From: JBBTQZ01 sp964489135
Lineage (GTDB): Bacteria > Patescibacteriota > Minisyncoccia > Phycocordibacterales > WO2-35-19
Length of the DNA stretch: 39,981 nt
Direction of reading: 5' to 3'
Assembly: GCA_964489135.1 (NCBI GenBank)
Contig: CAZAXK010000005.1
Location: forward strand, 1-39,981
The notes beneath the pieces were generated by a model that saw nothing but the letters and a program-made list of their open reading frames with translations, was not told the DNA's origin and did not search any database. Of the stretch, positions 1-7,282 are shown one piece after another (within the stretch, counting starts at the first letter, position 1; every line of letters starts with the position of its first letter). Position numbers and translations under genes: made by a program.

Positions 1-55
1 AACCTAGGACCTTACGCTTAAGAGGCGTCTGCTCTACCAGCTGAGCTATGGGCGG
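1..55 (-). tRNA. tRNA-Lys (anticodon CUU), cut by the window edge
   Basis: Read on the minus strand, the 5' part of a tRNA is present: acceptor strand CCGCCCA, then TAGCTC and GGTAGAGC of the D arm, and an anticodon arm ACGC-CTCTTAA-GCGT. This places CTT at positions 34-36, which reads Lys codon AAG. The T arm and 3' acceptor strand lie outside the window, so pairing of the C-starting acceptor cannot be checked. Confidence 0.9.
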
Positions 56-65
56 TATAGATAAA

Positions 66-94
66 AATATACATCAAACTTCCTTTTTCCTCAA
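66..94 (-). promoter_or_regulatory. Promoter of tRNA-Lys
   Basis: On the minus strand TTGAGG (94-89) is followed after 17 nt by TATATT (71-66). The expected start would fall near 59, just before the tRNA 5' end at 55. The -35 box is imperfect. Confidence 0.5.
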
Positions 95-116
95 TATGCG
101 GATAATATATATCCAT

Positions 117-198
117 GCCTGGGTGGCGGAATTGGTATACGCGCACGACTTAAAATCGTGTCCCGCAAGGGATGTGGGTTCGATGCCCGCCCCAGGCA
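117..198 (+). tRNA. tRNA-Leu (anticodon UAA)
   Basis: A complete class II tRNA. Acceptor strands GCCTGGG (117-123) and CCCAGGC (191-197) pair perfectly. The anticodon arm ACGA-CTTAAAA-TCGT gives anticodon TAA, a long variable arm follows, and the T loop is GTTCGAT. The discriminator is A198, and the following bases CAC are not CCA, so the tail must be added after transcription. A GATAAT box at 101-106 is a plausible -10. Confidence 0.96.
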
Positions 199-222
199 CA
201 CACTGGATTTTTGCAATTTTTG

Positions 223-231
223 TGATACAAT
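223..231 (+). promoter_or_regulatory. Extended -10 of the RNase P RNA gene
   Basis: TGATACAAT is an extended -10 element (TGn plus TACAAT). Seven nt downstream is 238-239, which is where the P1 stem of the RNA begins. No good -35 box is seen, as expected for an extended -10 promoter. Confidence 0.55.
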
Positions 232-238
232 ATATTTA

Positions 239-653
239 GGTTTTCGTTCCGAGTGATTACTGTCAGTTTTGTCCACTGAGAACAGTTGGATGGTCCGCCT
301 TCGCTAAAAAAGCTTCGGCGGATGCTCAATTTTGCAACCGTTTTCAACGGGCAAAATTGGCAGAGGAAAGTCCGAACACAGCTCCAATCTCGATTGGAGA
401 GATGAGTAGCGGGTAACGCCCGTCCGCCGCGAGGCGCGAGATGCGAACAGTGACGCCAAAGCCGAAAGGCCGAGGGTTCCTTAGTGGAATAATCCAGTGG
501 CAACACTGGGGTGCAACGACTAAACTCTTACTTCTGTGCAAGGCCGTGTCATGTGCCGTATGGTACGTGAAGTGCTGCTTGAGCCCTAAAGCAATTTAGG
601 GCCCAGATAAATTATCATTTAGAAACAGAATTCGGCTTACGAGAACAAAAACC
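239..653 (+). ncRNA. rnpB: RNase P RNA (bacterial, type A-like)
   Basis: This is the catalytic RNA that trims tRNA 5' leaders. The hallmark conserved region GAGGAAAGTCCGAAC occurs at about 363-377, and the other hallmark ACAGAATTCGGCTTAC lies at about 625-640. The two ends pair to form P1: GGTTTTCGTTC at the 5' end with GAACAAAAACC at the 3' end. The early stem-loop (294-322) contains TCCGCC...GGCGGA, a hairpin sequence that recurs near tRNA-Ser at 13592. The transcript appears to end in the terminator hairpin at 662-691. The identity is secure; the exact ends are inferred from P1. Confidence 0.95.
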
Positions 654-661
654 TGAAGTAT

Positions 662-691
662 GCAAAAACCGTCCGCAAGGTCGGTTTTTGC
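662..691 (+). terminator. Intrinsic terminator after rnpB
   Basis: AAAAACCG and CGGTTTTT pair around a short loop, with the T-rich 3' arm acting as the U-run. It sits 9 nt after the rnpB P1 stem. Confidence 0.75.
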
Positions 692-720
692 TTGCATTTT
701 TCATATTTTAGTGATATAAT
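692..720 (+). promoter_or_regulatory. Promoter of the SPFH-like gene
   Basis: TTGCAT (692-697), a 17-nt spacer and TATAAT (715-720) preceded by TG form a near-consensus sigma-70 promoter. The -35 box abuts the rnpB terminator. The start would lie near 727, leaving a leader of about 36 nt. Confidence 0.7.
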
Positions 721-762
721 TGTGACAGGTGGTTATTTCACAAACGAGAGGAAACATACACA

Positions 763-1950
763 ATGACTGCAAACCTAGTGTCTGCAATTGCTATTGCCGC
801 CGTTGTCACGGCCGGCACACTCGTAGGTGGGGGCATCCTCGCCTACCTAATCGGGGAAGCCATCAAAAAACAGGGTGAGAAGCGAAAGTACTTCGCTACC
901 CTGCCTCAGCAGGGACGCTTCTACTTCTGGATGGTCGGAGGGCGGTTGGAAGAGATCGTGGAGAACATGACCGATTGGAAGTTGGAGTGTATAAACGACC
1001 GCTGGCTATTCATCCGAACATCAGATCAAGAAGAGCTGGATTTTTGGGGTGAGTACCTCGGCGTAAAATGGATCGGCCTATATGGGTCGATCAAGGAGTT
1101 CGAGAACTTCCAATGGGTTGAGTTTCGTCAGAGACGTGACTCAGATGGGAATCTGTTACCGGAGTACGAGGCGGCTACGCGTGAGAAAAATTCTTTCGAG
1201 TTCCTTCGCCAGTTCACCTACTCGGTACCAATGTCAAAGATCGACTTGCTCGGCAACGAGCAAGCAAGTGCGAACGCCCTGGCCACTGTTTGGGTCTTGG
1301 ACCCAGAAAAAGCATTCTTGGATAACAAGAATTGGGTGTCTGAGGTCAGCGGGGTCATTCAATCAACAATTCGAGGAATGGCGACAACTCGCACCTTTCA
1401 GGAGTTCAAGGAATTCTCGGCGGCTCCGAACCAATATTCGGAATTTTGTCGGCAAATGCTGAGCATCAACGGGCTCCACCTAAGTCCGAACGGCGACCCC
1501 GACTATGATCAAGTTACCCCCGGTGGACTTTTTCAAGTCTACGGAGTGGTAATTTGGAACGTTAACCTCCAAGACCTCGAGCCAACCGGAGAGTTGGCCG
1601 AGTCACTGCGCAAGAAAGAAAAGGAGCGACTGGATGGAGAGGCCAAGGTGACCAAAGAAGAGCTCGCCGCAAGAGCTCTGGTGGTCGCCGCCCAGGGCAG
1701 AATGGATGCGTCGGAGAGGGACGCGATCGCCCAGAGAAACATTCTGGAGCAAACCATTGGCTACGCAGGATCGGTCCCTGGTGGAGATAGGATGTATACT
1801 GCCCAACAGGTATCGCGAGAGGGTTCGTCGGTTTCGGTCTGGGTCGAGGGTGGAGCGGATATAAAACCCACACTCCCCCTTCCAGTCCCACCTCCGGCCC
1901 CACCAAAGCCGGAGAGGGTCGGACCCCCCAAGGACAACCCCCAACCTTAG
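763..1950 (+). CDS. SPFH/Band 7-like membrane protein (putative)
   Basis: This 395-residue protein opens with a hydrophobic segment (about residues 5-30), followed by a basic stretch KKQGEKRK. The middle is a mixed alpha/beta region without clear motifs. At about residues 255-275 a segment GGLFQVYGVVIWNVNLQDL leads into a charged helix (SLRKKEKERLDGEAKVTKEE). That is the usual join between a Band 7 domain and its coiled-coil tail. The C-terminus is Pro-rich. The SPFH assignment is my inference from this layout and from the YFATLP...GGRL segment near residues 43-60; no catalytic residue supports it. The gene has a GAGAGG site about 12 nt before the ATG and its own promoter and terminator, and it is more GC-rich than genes after 3400. 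It may work with the membrane protein downstream, but nothing shows that directly. Confidence 0.55.
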   Translation: MTANLVSAIAIAAVVTAGTLVGGGILAYLIGEAIKKQGEKRKYFATLPQQGRFYFWMVGGRLEEIVENMTDWKLECINDRWLFIRTSDQEELDFWGEYLGVKWIGLYGSIKEFENFQWVEFRQRRDSDGNLLPEYEAATREKNSFEFLRQFTYSVPMSKIDLLGNEQASANALATVWVLDPEKAFLDNKNWVSEVSGVIQSTIRGMATTRTFQEFKEFSAAPNQYSEFCRQMLSINGLHLSPNGDPDYDQVTPGGLFQVYGVVIWNVNLQDLEPTGELAESLRKKEKERLDGEAKVTKEELAARALVVAAQGRMDASERDAIAQRNILEQTIGYAGSVPGGDRMYTAQQVSREGSSVSVWVEGGADIKPTLPLPVPPPAPPKPERVGPPKDNPQP

Positions 1951-1977
1951 CTTCGTTCCTCTCGTTTGTTCATTTTT

Positions 1978-2015
1978 GCAACCCCTCGGACTTGCTCCGC
2001 AGGGGTTGCTTTTTT
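1978..2015 (+). terminator. Intrinsic terminator after the SPFH-like gene
   Basis: GCAACCCCT and AGGGGTTGC pair perfectly, followed by TTTTTT. The 3' arm and T-run also contain the -35 box of the next promoter (TTGCTT, 2006-2011). Confidence 0.9.
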
Positions 2016-2034
2016 GTATTGAATATGATATAAT
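2006..2034 (+). promoter_or_regulatory. Promoter of the 418-residue membrane protein gene
   Basis: TTGCTT (2006-2011), 17 nt, then TATAAT (2029-2034) with TG in front (TGATATAAT). The -35 box lies inside the tail of the preceding terminator. The predicted leader is about 48 nt and carries an AAAGGAG site 5 nt before the ATG. Confidence 0.7.
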
Positions 2035-2088
2035 ATTAGAGGATTCGTTGTTTGAAATCCAATCTAAAACAAAGAGAAAGGAGTTTGA

Positions 2089-3345
2089 ATGACCTCACCC
2101 AAGAAAAAGGGATTGAAGGCGAGAGTGGTCGGGATGATTCCGGGAGGTGGTCTAGTTACGGGAATATTCAAGTTCCTGTGGACTATTTTCCGGAGTAAAG
2201 CATTTTGGGTTCTTGCCCTAATTGGCTTCGTGATCTTCTTGGCGCTCACGTTGGGAATAATGGCAACAGCCCCAGAAGTGCCGCCAGCGTCGCAAGACGG
2301 ATTGCCCCAACCTCCCGAACTGCCTGCCGGCGAAAGCTGGGCAGCGTGGTTTGTGAGAGGATTGAGCATGGTATTACTCGTCTTCATCACAGCATTCTTG
2401 GTACGCATCGCGTATCAGGACTGCTTCACCACTCCCCCAAATCCGGATAAAAAAAATCCGGCACCAGCACCCTACTTCGACTGGACGAAAGCAAGGAGGA
2501 ACAGCGTTCTAATTCTGGCCTTCGCGATCCCGGTCTTCAATATTTTCCTCGGCGCACTTGCGACGCAGACATGGATATGGTGGTTCAACCACTTTACCTT
2601 GTTCGTGTTTAGCAACCTCGGCGTCATTGTTGCCGGTCATTTTTATGACAAAGGCAACAAATTGAACCAAGGGGTCGCGTTCGTTATCCTCTTCCTCATC
2701 CTCGTTGGGTTCTTCGGAGCCCTTGCGAGCGACGTGCGGAAGAAGGCGTCCGAGGCGTACGCGAAAGCGTCGCTCGGACTCGGTGGCCTAACGCTACCCT
2801 CACTCCCCTCCTCACCTTTCGGATTCGGAAGTAGCGGCGGAGTGGCGACAGGGCTCACAGAAGACGAGGTGTCCTCCCTCCGGAAAGCTCTCGAAAAGGC
2901 TAGGCCGGATCAGAGGGTCATCCTCGGGTTGATCGCCTCCTGCGATCCGACCCATCCGCTTTTTGCAGTTCGCAACGGCGAACTGCCGGCGATCAAGGCC
3001 TATGCCCAGAAGGGTGTGGCGCCATGGAAAGAAACGCAGGACTGCTGGCTCCCCAAGCTAACAGGAGCTCGTCAGTCGTTTATCTTCGCCGTGGTGGATG
3101 CCACGGAGGAGTTTGAGGATTCGAAAGAGATAACAACGCCCCGAATCCTCGGGTACAGAGCAGTCTACTCCTGCCAGCCGGGGCAGGACTTTGTGAGAAG
3201 GTTGAACAAGAATGACGACCTCGTCTTTCGGCAAGACGAGCTGATTCCGACCGGAATCTACGTATACACGGTCGGATTCAAGTCGGTTAAGGGGACGGCC
3301 CGTGTAGTCGTATCCCTGAAGCCGAAAGGAGCGGGCCCGCAATGA
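2089..3345 (+). CDS. Multi-pass membrane protein of unknown function
   Basis: I do not recognise the family. The 418-residue product starts with a basic segment (TSPKKKGLKAR). It then has hydrophobic segments near residues 24-60, 86-105, 140-160, 163-185 and 195-212, followed by a soluble C-terminal half. A Gly/Ser/Leu-rich linker (about 228-255) separates the membrane part from an acidic and basic helix (TEDEVSSLRKALEKARPDQR). A beta-rich C-terminal domain (about 310-418) resembles extracellular Ig-like folds in composition only. Translation signals are strong (AAAGGAG). The stop codon lies inside the loop of the terminator hairpin. With the gene at 763 it forms a pair that is visibly more GC-rich than the following genes and is separately promoted, so a shared function or origin is possible but unproven. 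Confidence 0.75.
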   Translation: MTSPKKKGLKARVVGMIPGGGLVTGIFKFLWTIFRSKAFWVLALIGFVIFLALTLGIMATAPEVPPASQDGLPQPPELPAGESWAAWFVRGLSMVLLVFITAFLVRIAYQDCFTTPPNPDKKNPAPAPYFDWTKARRNSVLILAFAIPVFNIFLGALATQTWIWWFNHFTLFVFSNLGVIVAGHFYDKGNKLNQGVAFVILFLILVGFFGALASDVRKKASEAYAKASLGLGGLTLPSLPSSPFGFGSSGGVATGLTEDEVSSLRKALEKARPDQRVILGLIASCDPTHPLFAVRNGELPAIKAYAQKGVAPWKETQDCWLPKLTGARQSFIFAVVDATEEFEDSKEITTPRILGYRAVYSCQPGQDFVRRLNKNDDLVFRQDELIPTGIYVYTVGFKSVKGTARVVVSLKPKGAGPQ

Positions 3346-3368
3346 TTTGCGGGACCCGCTCCCTTTTT
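3329..3368 (+). terminator. Intrinsic terminator overlapping the end of the 2089 gene
   Basis: GGAGCGGG-CCCGCAA and TTGCGGG-ACCCGCTCC form a long GC-rich stem followed by TTTTTTT. The stop codon TGA (3343-3345) is in the loop, so the terminator is partly coding. It also separates this gene from the convergent pilin cluster. Confidence 0.93.
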
Positions 3369-3396
3369 TTGTCTGATTTTTCAATCGCCGAAGTCG

Positions 3397-3666
3397 CTAC
3401 GACGGACCGAAGAAAGAAGGCACTGGGATATCGAAGGTCATAAGAACTACTCGCAGAATCCCGTAGACGCTGAACATAATGAATAGCCCAATGACTCCGT
3501 AAAACACTGACTTCTTGTGCTCTTCAAGCTTCGCTTCGTCAGACTTCGCGATGAGTCCGATGATCCCATAAAAGAGTACGATGGTAGCGATCACAAACCC
3601 AAGTACTATGACCGGATTTATGATGTGAACCGCGATCTTACCCAATAACTCTTTGACGGCATCCAT
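3397..3666 (-). CDS. Small VirB2/TrbC-like two-helix membrane protein 1
   Basis: This 89-residue protein has two hydrophobic helices (about 12-40 and 54-76) joined by a charged loop (AKSDEAKLEEHKK). That matches the pilin-like VirB2/TrbC layout of the other six proteins in the cluster. The second helix keeps the family pattern YGVIGLFIMFSVYGIL. No signal peptide is seen, unlike several of its paralogues. It is the last gene of the cluster, 7 nt after the previous stop. VirB2/TrbC proteins are the pilus subunits of type IV secretion and conjugation machines. Whether this one builds a pilus is inference. Confidence 0.7.
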   Translation of the reverse strand: MDAVKELLGKIAVHIINPVIVLGFVIATIVLFYGIIGLIAKSDEAKLEEHKKSVFYGVIGLFIMFSVYGILRVVLMTFDIPVPSFFGPS

Positions 3667-3673
3667 CGGTTAT

Positions 3674-4021
3674 TTAGTTCGGAACCAAATCGTTTACATC
3701 GAAGCCAGGACCAGTACCAGTCTCTACATCCAGCGCGTTGCCGATGAATTGTACCAGACCCCAGACGGCTGCCATCACGAAGATAGCAACTACACCCCAG
3801 ATCATGGTCTTCTTTGCCTTGTCCTTGTCGTGATCGGCACCAAAGATGTACATAGCCAAACCCCAGAAGAAGAAGAGCATTGCCAAAGCGAAGACAATTG
3901 GGATCAAGATGTTGATTATGTCACCAATTGAAGTAGCGATGTTCTCTACATTGTCGAGCTGGGCGAAAGCCACCATTGGCAAGGCCAGAGTTGCAAGTCC
4001 AGCAAAAATAACTTTTTTCAT
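3674..4021 (-). CDS. VirB2/TrbC-like pilin family protein 2
   Basis: The 115-residue product has a clear signal peptide (MKKVIFAGLATLALPMVAFA, likely cleaved before Gln). Two helices follow, at about 36-60 and 72-95, separated by a charged loop (GADHDKDKAKK). The flanks carry the cluster signature FFFWGLAMYI before the loop and MIWGVVAIFV...VWGLVQFI after it. The start codon follows an AT-rich leader without a Shine-Dalgarno site. A good promoter lies about 59 nt upstream, so this gene and protein 1 can be transcribed apart from the rest. It is closest to protein 3 in sequence. Confidence 0.75.
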   Translation of the reverse strand: MKKVIFAGLATLALPMVAFAQLDNVENIATSIGDIINILIPIVFALAMLFFFWGLAMYIFGADHDKDKAKKTMIWGVVAIFVMAAVWGLVQFIGNALDVETGTGPGFDVNDLVPN

Positions 4022-4079
4022 TATTTTATTTGTAATTTTTAATAACTATTATTAACTAAACGACCTGATAACCACATTT

Positions 4080-4108
4080 ATAATAACATTTTTAGGGCTC
4101 ACAATCAA
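4080..4108 (-). promoter_or_regulatory. Internal promoter in the pilin cluster
   Basis: On the minus strand TTGATT (4108-4103), a 17-nt spacer and TATTAT (4085-4080). The start would be near 4073, giving a leader of about 52 nt for pilin-like protein 2. It sits in the widest gap of the cluster (119 nt). Confidence 0.6.
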
Positions 4109-4140
4109 AACATATCCCCAACACCTGTCTCTAACAGTCT

Positions 4141-4488
4141 TTAGTAATTAATCTTGGGCATATTGATAGTGTCTTGGCCACTTAGATCAAGCTCGTCGCG
4201 GATAAAGTATACCAAACCCCAAACAGACGAGATGACGAAGAGCGCTACAACACCCCAAATCATTATTTTCTTGCCTTCTGATTTACCCGAACCTTCAGAT
4301 CGAACATACATGGCGACTCCCCAAAAGAAAAAGAAGAGTGCCAAAGTAAAGGCAATCGGTATAAGGTATGCTGCTACTATCTGGTCGATCTGACCGATTA
4401 TTCCTTCCGTGGCCGTCAAATACTGTGCTCCGGCCAAAAGGGGCGAAGCGAGCAATGAAGCAAGGATTGAAAACTTCAAAAATTTCAT
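4141..4488 (-). CDS. VirB2/TrbC-like pilin family protein 3
   Basis: A 115-residue protein with signal peptide MKFLKFSILASLLASPLLAGA, likely cleaved before Gln. The two transmembrane helices (about 36-60 and 73-95) flank the loop RSEGSGKSEGKK. The signatures FFFWGVAMYV and MIWGVVALFV...VWGLVYFI are nearly the same as in protein 2, which suggests a recent duplication. After the second helix comes a short acidic tail (RDELDLSGQ). There is no SD; the leader is A/T-rich. It lies 43 nt after the stop of the preceding paralogue. Confidence 0.75.
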   Translation of the reverse strand: MKFLKFSILASLLASPLLAGAQYLTATEGIIGQIDQIVAAYLIPIAFTLALFFFFWGVAMYVRSEGSGKSEGKKIMIWGVVALFVISSVWGLVYFIRDELDLSGQDTINMPKINY

Positions 4489-4531
4489 GATTTTTCTATT
4501 AATTATTATTAATTTTTAAAAAATTATCGGG

Positions 4532-4807
4532 TTATCTGACATTGATCTCTGTCGGAACATTTTTGAGGCCGAGCTCTTTCCTGATGAAGGTTACAATACC
4601 CCAAACAGAGAAAGCGACGAACATTCCGACAACACCCCAGACCATTATCCTTCTGCCCTCTTCGGCGGCTTTGTCGCTCCCTGCTCCTTCTCGAATATAT
4701 TTTGCCACACCCCAAAAGAAATACAACAAACAAAGTGAGAAAGCTAGAGGGATAAGGCCGTTATTCACTATTTTGAACGCACTATCTATAAGATCGCCTA
4801 ATTTCAT
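4532..4807 (-). CDS. VirB2/TrbC-like pilin family protein 4
   Basis: A 91-residue paralogue without a signal peptide. It starts with a short amphipathic segment (MKLGDLIDSAFKIVNNGLIP) and then has two membrane helices. The loop is REGAGSDKAAEEGRR. The signature YFFWGVAKYI plus MVWGVVGMFV...VWGIVTFI marks it as a member of the same family as proteins 2, 3 and 5. The acidic tail after helix 2 (RKELGLKN) is also shared. Lack of a signal peptide could mean it inserts by its own helices. Confidence 0.72.
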   Translation of the reverse strand: MKLGDLIDSAFKIVNNGLIPLAFSLCLLYFFWGVAKYIREGAGSDKAAEEGRRIMVWGVVGMFVAFSVWGIVTFIRKELGLKNVPTEINVR

Positions 4808-4840
4808 ATCTGTAGAATTTTCAATTTATAATTTTCAATC

Positions 4841-5116
4841 TTAAAGATTTATTTGTGGTATGCCCAGAGTCCCTCCCCAGCCGAATTCGTTGCGCACGAA
4901 AATGAGTATGCCCCAGATTGTCGTCAGAATAAAAAGTCCGATGATCCCCCAGATCAGCAAGTTCTTGCGATCCTTCATTTCCTTCTCGTTGCCCGAGGAG
5001 CGAATAAACCTACCCACCCCATAAACGAAAACGAGGAAAGCGACCGCCCCAAGGAATGGGATCAGCTTGAGTCCCAGATCAATGAACATATTAAGTATAT
5101 CTGCTAGAGTTCTCAT
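4841..5116 (-). CDS. VirB2/TrbC-like pilin family protein 5
   Basis: A 91-residue two-helix protein. Helix 1 (about 15-36) ends in VYGVGRFI, the loop is RSSGNEKEMKDRKN, and helix 2 is LLIWGIIGLFI...IWGILIFV, followed by RNEFGWGG. It has no signal peptide. Its stop lies 33 nt before the start of protein 4, and it starts 6 nt after the stop of protein 6, so it is clearly co-transcribed. The start was taken at the only in-frame ATG that leaves an intact amphipathic N-terminus (MRTLADILNMFID). Confidence 0.72.
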   Translation of the reverse strand: MRTLADILNMFIDLGLKLIPFLGAVAFLVFVYGVGRFIRSSGNEKEMKDRKNLLIWGIIGLFILTTIWGILIFVRNEFGWGGTLGIPQINL

Positions 5117-5122
5117 TTTTTA

Positions 5123-5530
5123 CTAGACTTTTAGCTCATTTACTGTCCCCTCAATCGCCCCCGCAATTACCCAAGCACCCAGGAGGATAGCTGCCCCGAT
5201 CGCGCCATAAAGCAGAGCATCGTGGGCTTTGGAAATTTGGGCTGGGTTGCCCCGCGCGGTGACATACATAAAGCCGGCATACATGATCATAAGGACAGCA
5301 ACTACACCCCCGATCGGAATTAGGATCTCGTTGATGATCGTCTTTATGAAGGAATACAAATCATTGCCTCCACTGAATGGGTTTTTGATTTTTATATCGA
5401 ATCTTGCAGGCGGAGGAGCAAGGGGATCTTCAACTGGTGGTGGTACTGGGTCAGCCAAAGACGAGAGTGGAGCAAAGGCCATAATCATAAAGACGGTCAG
5501 TAAAATATTTTTGAGAAGAATTTTTTTCAT
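5123..5530 (-). CDS. VirB2/TrbC-like pilin family protein 6 (canonical type)
   Basis: This 135-residue protein resembles classic TrbC/VirB2 pilins more than its smaller paralogues. It has a signal peptide ending near ...PLSSLA, a Pro-rich mature N-terminus (DPVPPPVEDPLAPPP) and an amphipathic segment (SFIKTIINEI). Helix 1 runs LIPIGGVVAVLMIMYAGFMY, the loop is TARGNPAQISKAHD, and helix 2 is LLYGAIGAAILLGAWVI. VirB2/TrbC subunits are processed and inserted in the inner membrane before pilus assembly. The gene lies 3 nt after protein 7. Confidence 0.78.
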   Translation of the reverse strand: MKKILLKNILLTVFMIMAFAPLSSLADPVPPPVEDPLAPPPARFDIKIKNPFSGGNDLYSFIKTIINEILIPIGGVVAVLMIMYAGFMYVTARGNPAQISKAHDALLYGAIGAAILLGAWVIAGAIEGTVNELKV

Positions 5531-5533
5531 ATT

Positions 5534-5947
5534 TTATTTGTTTATTATATCAGTATATCCGGGAGCGAATAGCACCTTCACGATCGTATTCGTAATGAGC
5601 CAAGCTGAAAGCATGATCGCAAGACCGATCGCCACCTTCTTCATCATTGTTTTGGCCTCACCTCTTTGATCCACCACCCCAGTGGTCATGAGTTTAAACC
5701 CCGCCCAAGCAAAGACCGCCGCCGATATCGGTATCGCAATCATTATCAAGTAATCGATGATATTGTTGACGAGCATTACGAGGTCGTCGAAGCCACATTC
5801 TTTCTGGAGCTTGCCGGCATCATCTCTCTGTCCGCAAGGAGGAATTATTGGATCCGCAGCACTAACCAGAATAGGAGTAAGGAAAACCAAGATCATCAAA
5901 ATCGGCACAAATTTTCTTAACTTTTTGTTTGCAAAGAAATTCTGCAT
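5534..5947 (-). CDS. VirB2/TrbC-like pilin family protein 7 (canonical type)
   Basis: I start this 137-residue protein at the ATG at 5947 (MQNFFANKKLRKF), because that gives a normal signal peptide (through ...PILVSAA) and a 1-nt gap to the stop of the solute-binding gene at 5949. The upstream alternative at 5971 would add MMCSCPNK and overlap that gene. The mature part contains CGQRDDAGKLQKECGFDDLV with two Cys, which could form a disulfide. An amphipathic stretch and two helices with loop TTGVVDQRGEAK follow. This is the first pilin-like gene of the cluster in transcription order. Confidence 0.77.
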   Translation of the reverse strand: MQNFFANKKLRKFVPILMILVFLTPILVSAADPIIPPCGQRDDAGKLQKECGFDDLVMLVNNIIDYLIMIAIPISAAVFAWAGFKLMTTGVVDQRGEAKTMMKKVAIGLAIMLSAWLITNTIVKVLFAPGYTDIINK

Positions 5948-5948
5948 T

Positions 5949-7229
5949 TTATTTGGACAAGAGCACATCAAGCTCTCGGCTGGCTTTGTTGATCGCCTCT
6001 GAAACTCGAGCTCGACCGCTTGTGATAGATTCTATCATATTGCGGAAAATGCTATTGCTGGTATTGGGTTCCGGATCAAGCCAAGCTCGCGACCTGATCG
6101 CACCATCATAGAAAACGGTTTTGAAGGCGTCGGTTTGCTTTTGAGCAAGCAAATTGCGCCTCACTGGAGGTAGGCGGACTTGCTCGCTCCAATTCTTGGC
6201 CCCTTCGAGCGAGAGTATGGAAGCCACGTTCCACGCTTCGCTTGCATGTTTGGAAGATTTGGTTATCGCAAGCCCGAGGAATTTGCCATAGACTGCAATA
6301 TCGCCATCCTCACGAGAAGAAGGCACCTTGGCGACATCGAAGTTTAGGTTCGGATTGCGAAATTGAATACCGGCAAGCTCGCTTGCGAATCCAAAGTATA
6401 GAGCAAGATCTCCACCAAGAAAATAATTGTAGGAGGCGGGCAAGGAGCGATTCCAAGAATAGGTGGGCTTGGCCGGATTGCTGAATTCAGTATAGAAATT
6501 GATACCGGCTTCAGCTGGTATCGACGGCTTGTCGAACCGATAGTCGAATACGCTTCGAATGCTTCCGGATTGCCAAGCTGTAATCGGGGTACCGGCCTGC
6601 ATAACCAAGGTTGAAATTATTTCTTTGGCATGTGAAATATTTGCAAATTCACCGAACGCTACCGCACTGCGCTGGATGTTGAGAGCGCCGTCCTTCTTGG
6701 AAATCTTGCTGGCAAGATCATAAAACTCATCCCAGTATTTGGGCGGTTCGGTAACGCCGGTCTGGTTGAATATGCTTCTATTCCAGTACATCACAAGCGG
6801 ATCAACACTTAGGGGCATTGCGACAATCCCTTCTGGCAAAGCAAATATTTCGGCGCCTTCTATAAACACATCTTTGTATTCCCTTTCCGTAAATACCGAG
6901 TAAGGCACAATAAGCGCCTTGTTCTTATGTTTGACCAATTTGTCAGATGAGAGAAGAAAGAGATCCGGCCCCTCACCCGCAGCCAGAGCTTCGATAAAAG
7001 TCTGATCGAAATCGTCTTCGTTGATCTCTTTATATTCCACACCCAAGGTCTTGCTCTCTTTGAGCGAAGTCGAGTCGACGATATCCATAAATGTAGCCGA
7101 GGGCACGCTCCCCCAGACAGTAACCACCACCCTCTGGCCAGCACTGCCTCGATAAGCAGAGAAGATTAGCACACCAACCACTATAAAAATGCCGAATACT
7201 CCCGTAAGTATAAGTTGAAATTTACTCAT
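5949..7229 (-). CDS. Membrane-anchored ABC-type solute-binding protein, family 1 (sugar type)
   Basis: The 426-residue product has an N-terminal membrane helix (about 6-27) with no lipobox Cys, so it is probably anchored by the helix itself. The rest follows the SBP_bac_1 fold. It has the first strand VVVTVWGSVPS, a segment AAGEGPDLFLLSSD, an EGAEIFALPEGIVAMPLSVDPLVMYWN block (the usual substrate-lobe signature, about 122-150), and PPKYWDEFYDLA. No ABC permease or ATPase gene is near. It is the first gene of the pilin cluster (1 nt gap), so its job may be linked to that system rather than to classic sugar import. A TATAAT box ends 7 nt before its ATG, suggesting a leaderless mRNA. Confidence 0.85.
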   Translation of the reverse strand: MSKFQLILTGVFGIFIVVGVLIFSAYRGSAGQRVVVTVWGSVPSATFMDIVDSTSLKESKTLGVEYKEINEDDFDQTFIEALAAGEGPDLFLLSSDKLVKHKNKALIVPYSVFTEREYKDVFIEGAEIFALPEGIVAMPLSVDPLVMYWNRSIFNQTGVTEPPKYWDEFYDLASKISKKDGALNIQRSAVAFGEFANISHAKEIISTLVMQAGTPITAWQSGSIRSVFDYRFDKPSIPAEAGINFYTEFSNPAKPTYSWNRSLPASYNYFLGGDLALYFGFASELAGIQFRNPNLNFDVAKVPSSREDGDIAVYGKFLGLAITKSSKHASEAWNVASILSLEGAKNWSEQVRLPPVRRNLLAQKQTDAFKTVFYDGAIRSRAWLDPEPNTSNSIFRNMIESITSGRARVSEAINKASRELDVLLSK

Positions 7230-7236
7230 TCAAAAC

Positions 7237-7242
7237 ATTATA
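7237..7242 (-). promoter_or_regulatory. -10 box of the solute-binding/pilin cluster
   Basis: A perfect TATAAT on the minus strand ends 7 nt before the ATG at 7229, so the expected transcript starts at or within 1-2 nt of the start codon. The -35 region 17 nt upstream (GTGCAT) is weak. Confidence 0.55.
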
Positions 7243-7282
7243 ACCGCAGTTTTGCCTGCATGCACTAAAAAAAGTGGAAATG

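Noticed and set aside
763..3345. The two GC-rich genes as a phage or plasmid insertion
   Set aside because: No integrase, att repeats or phage genes are nearby; composition alone is not enough.
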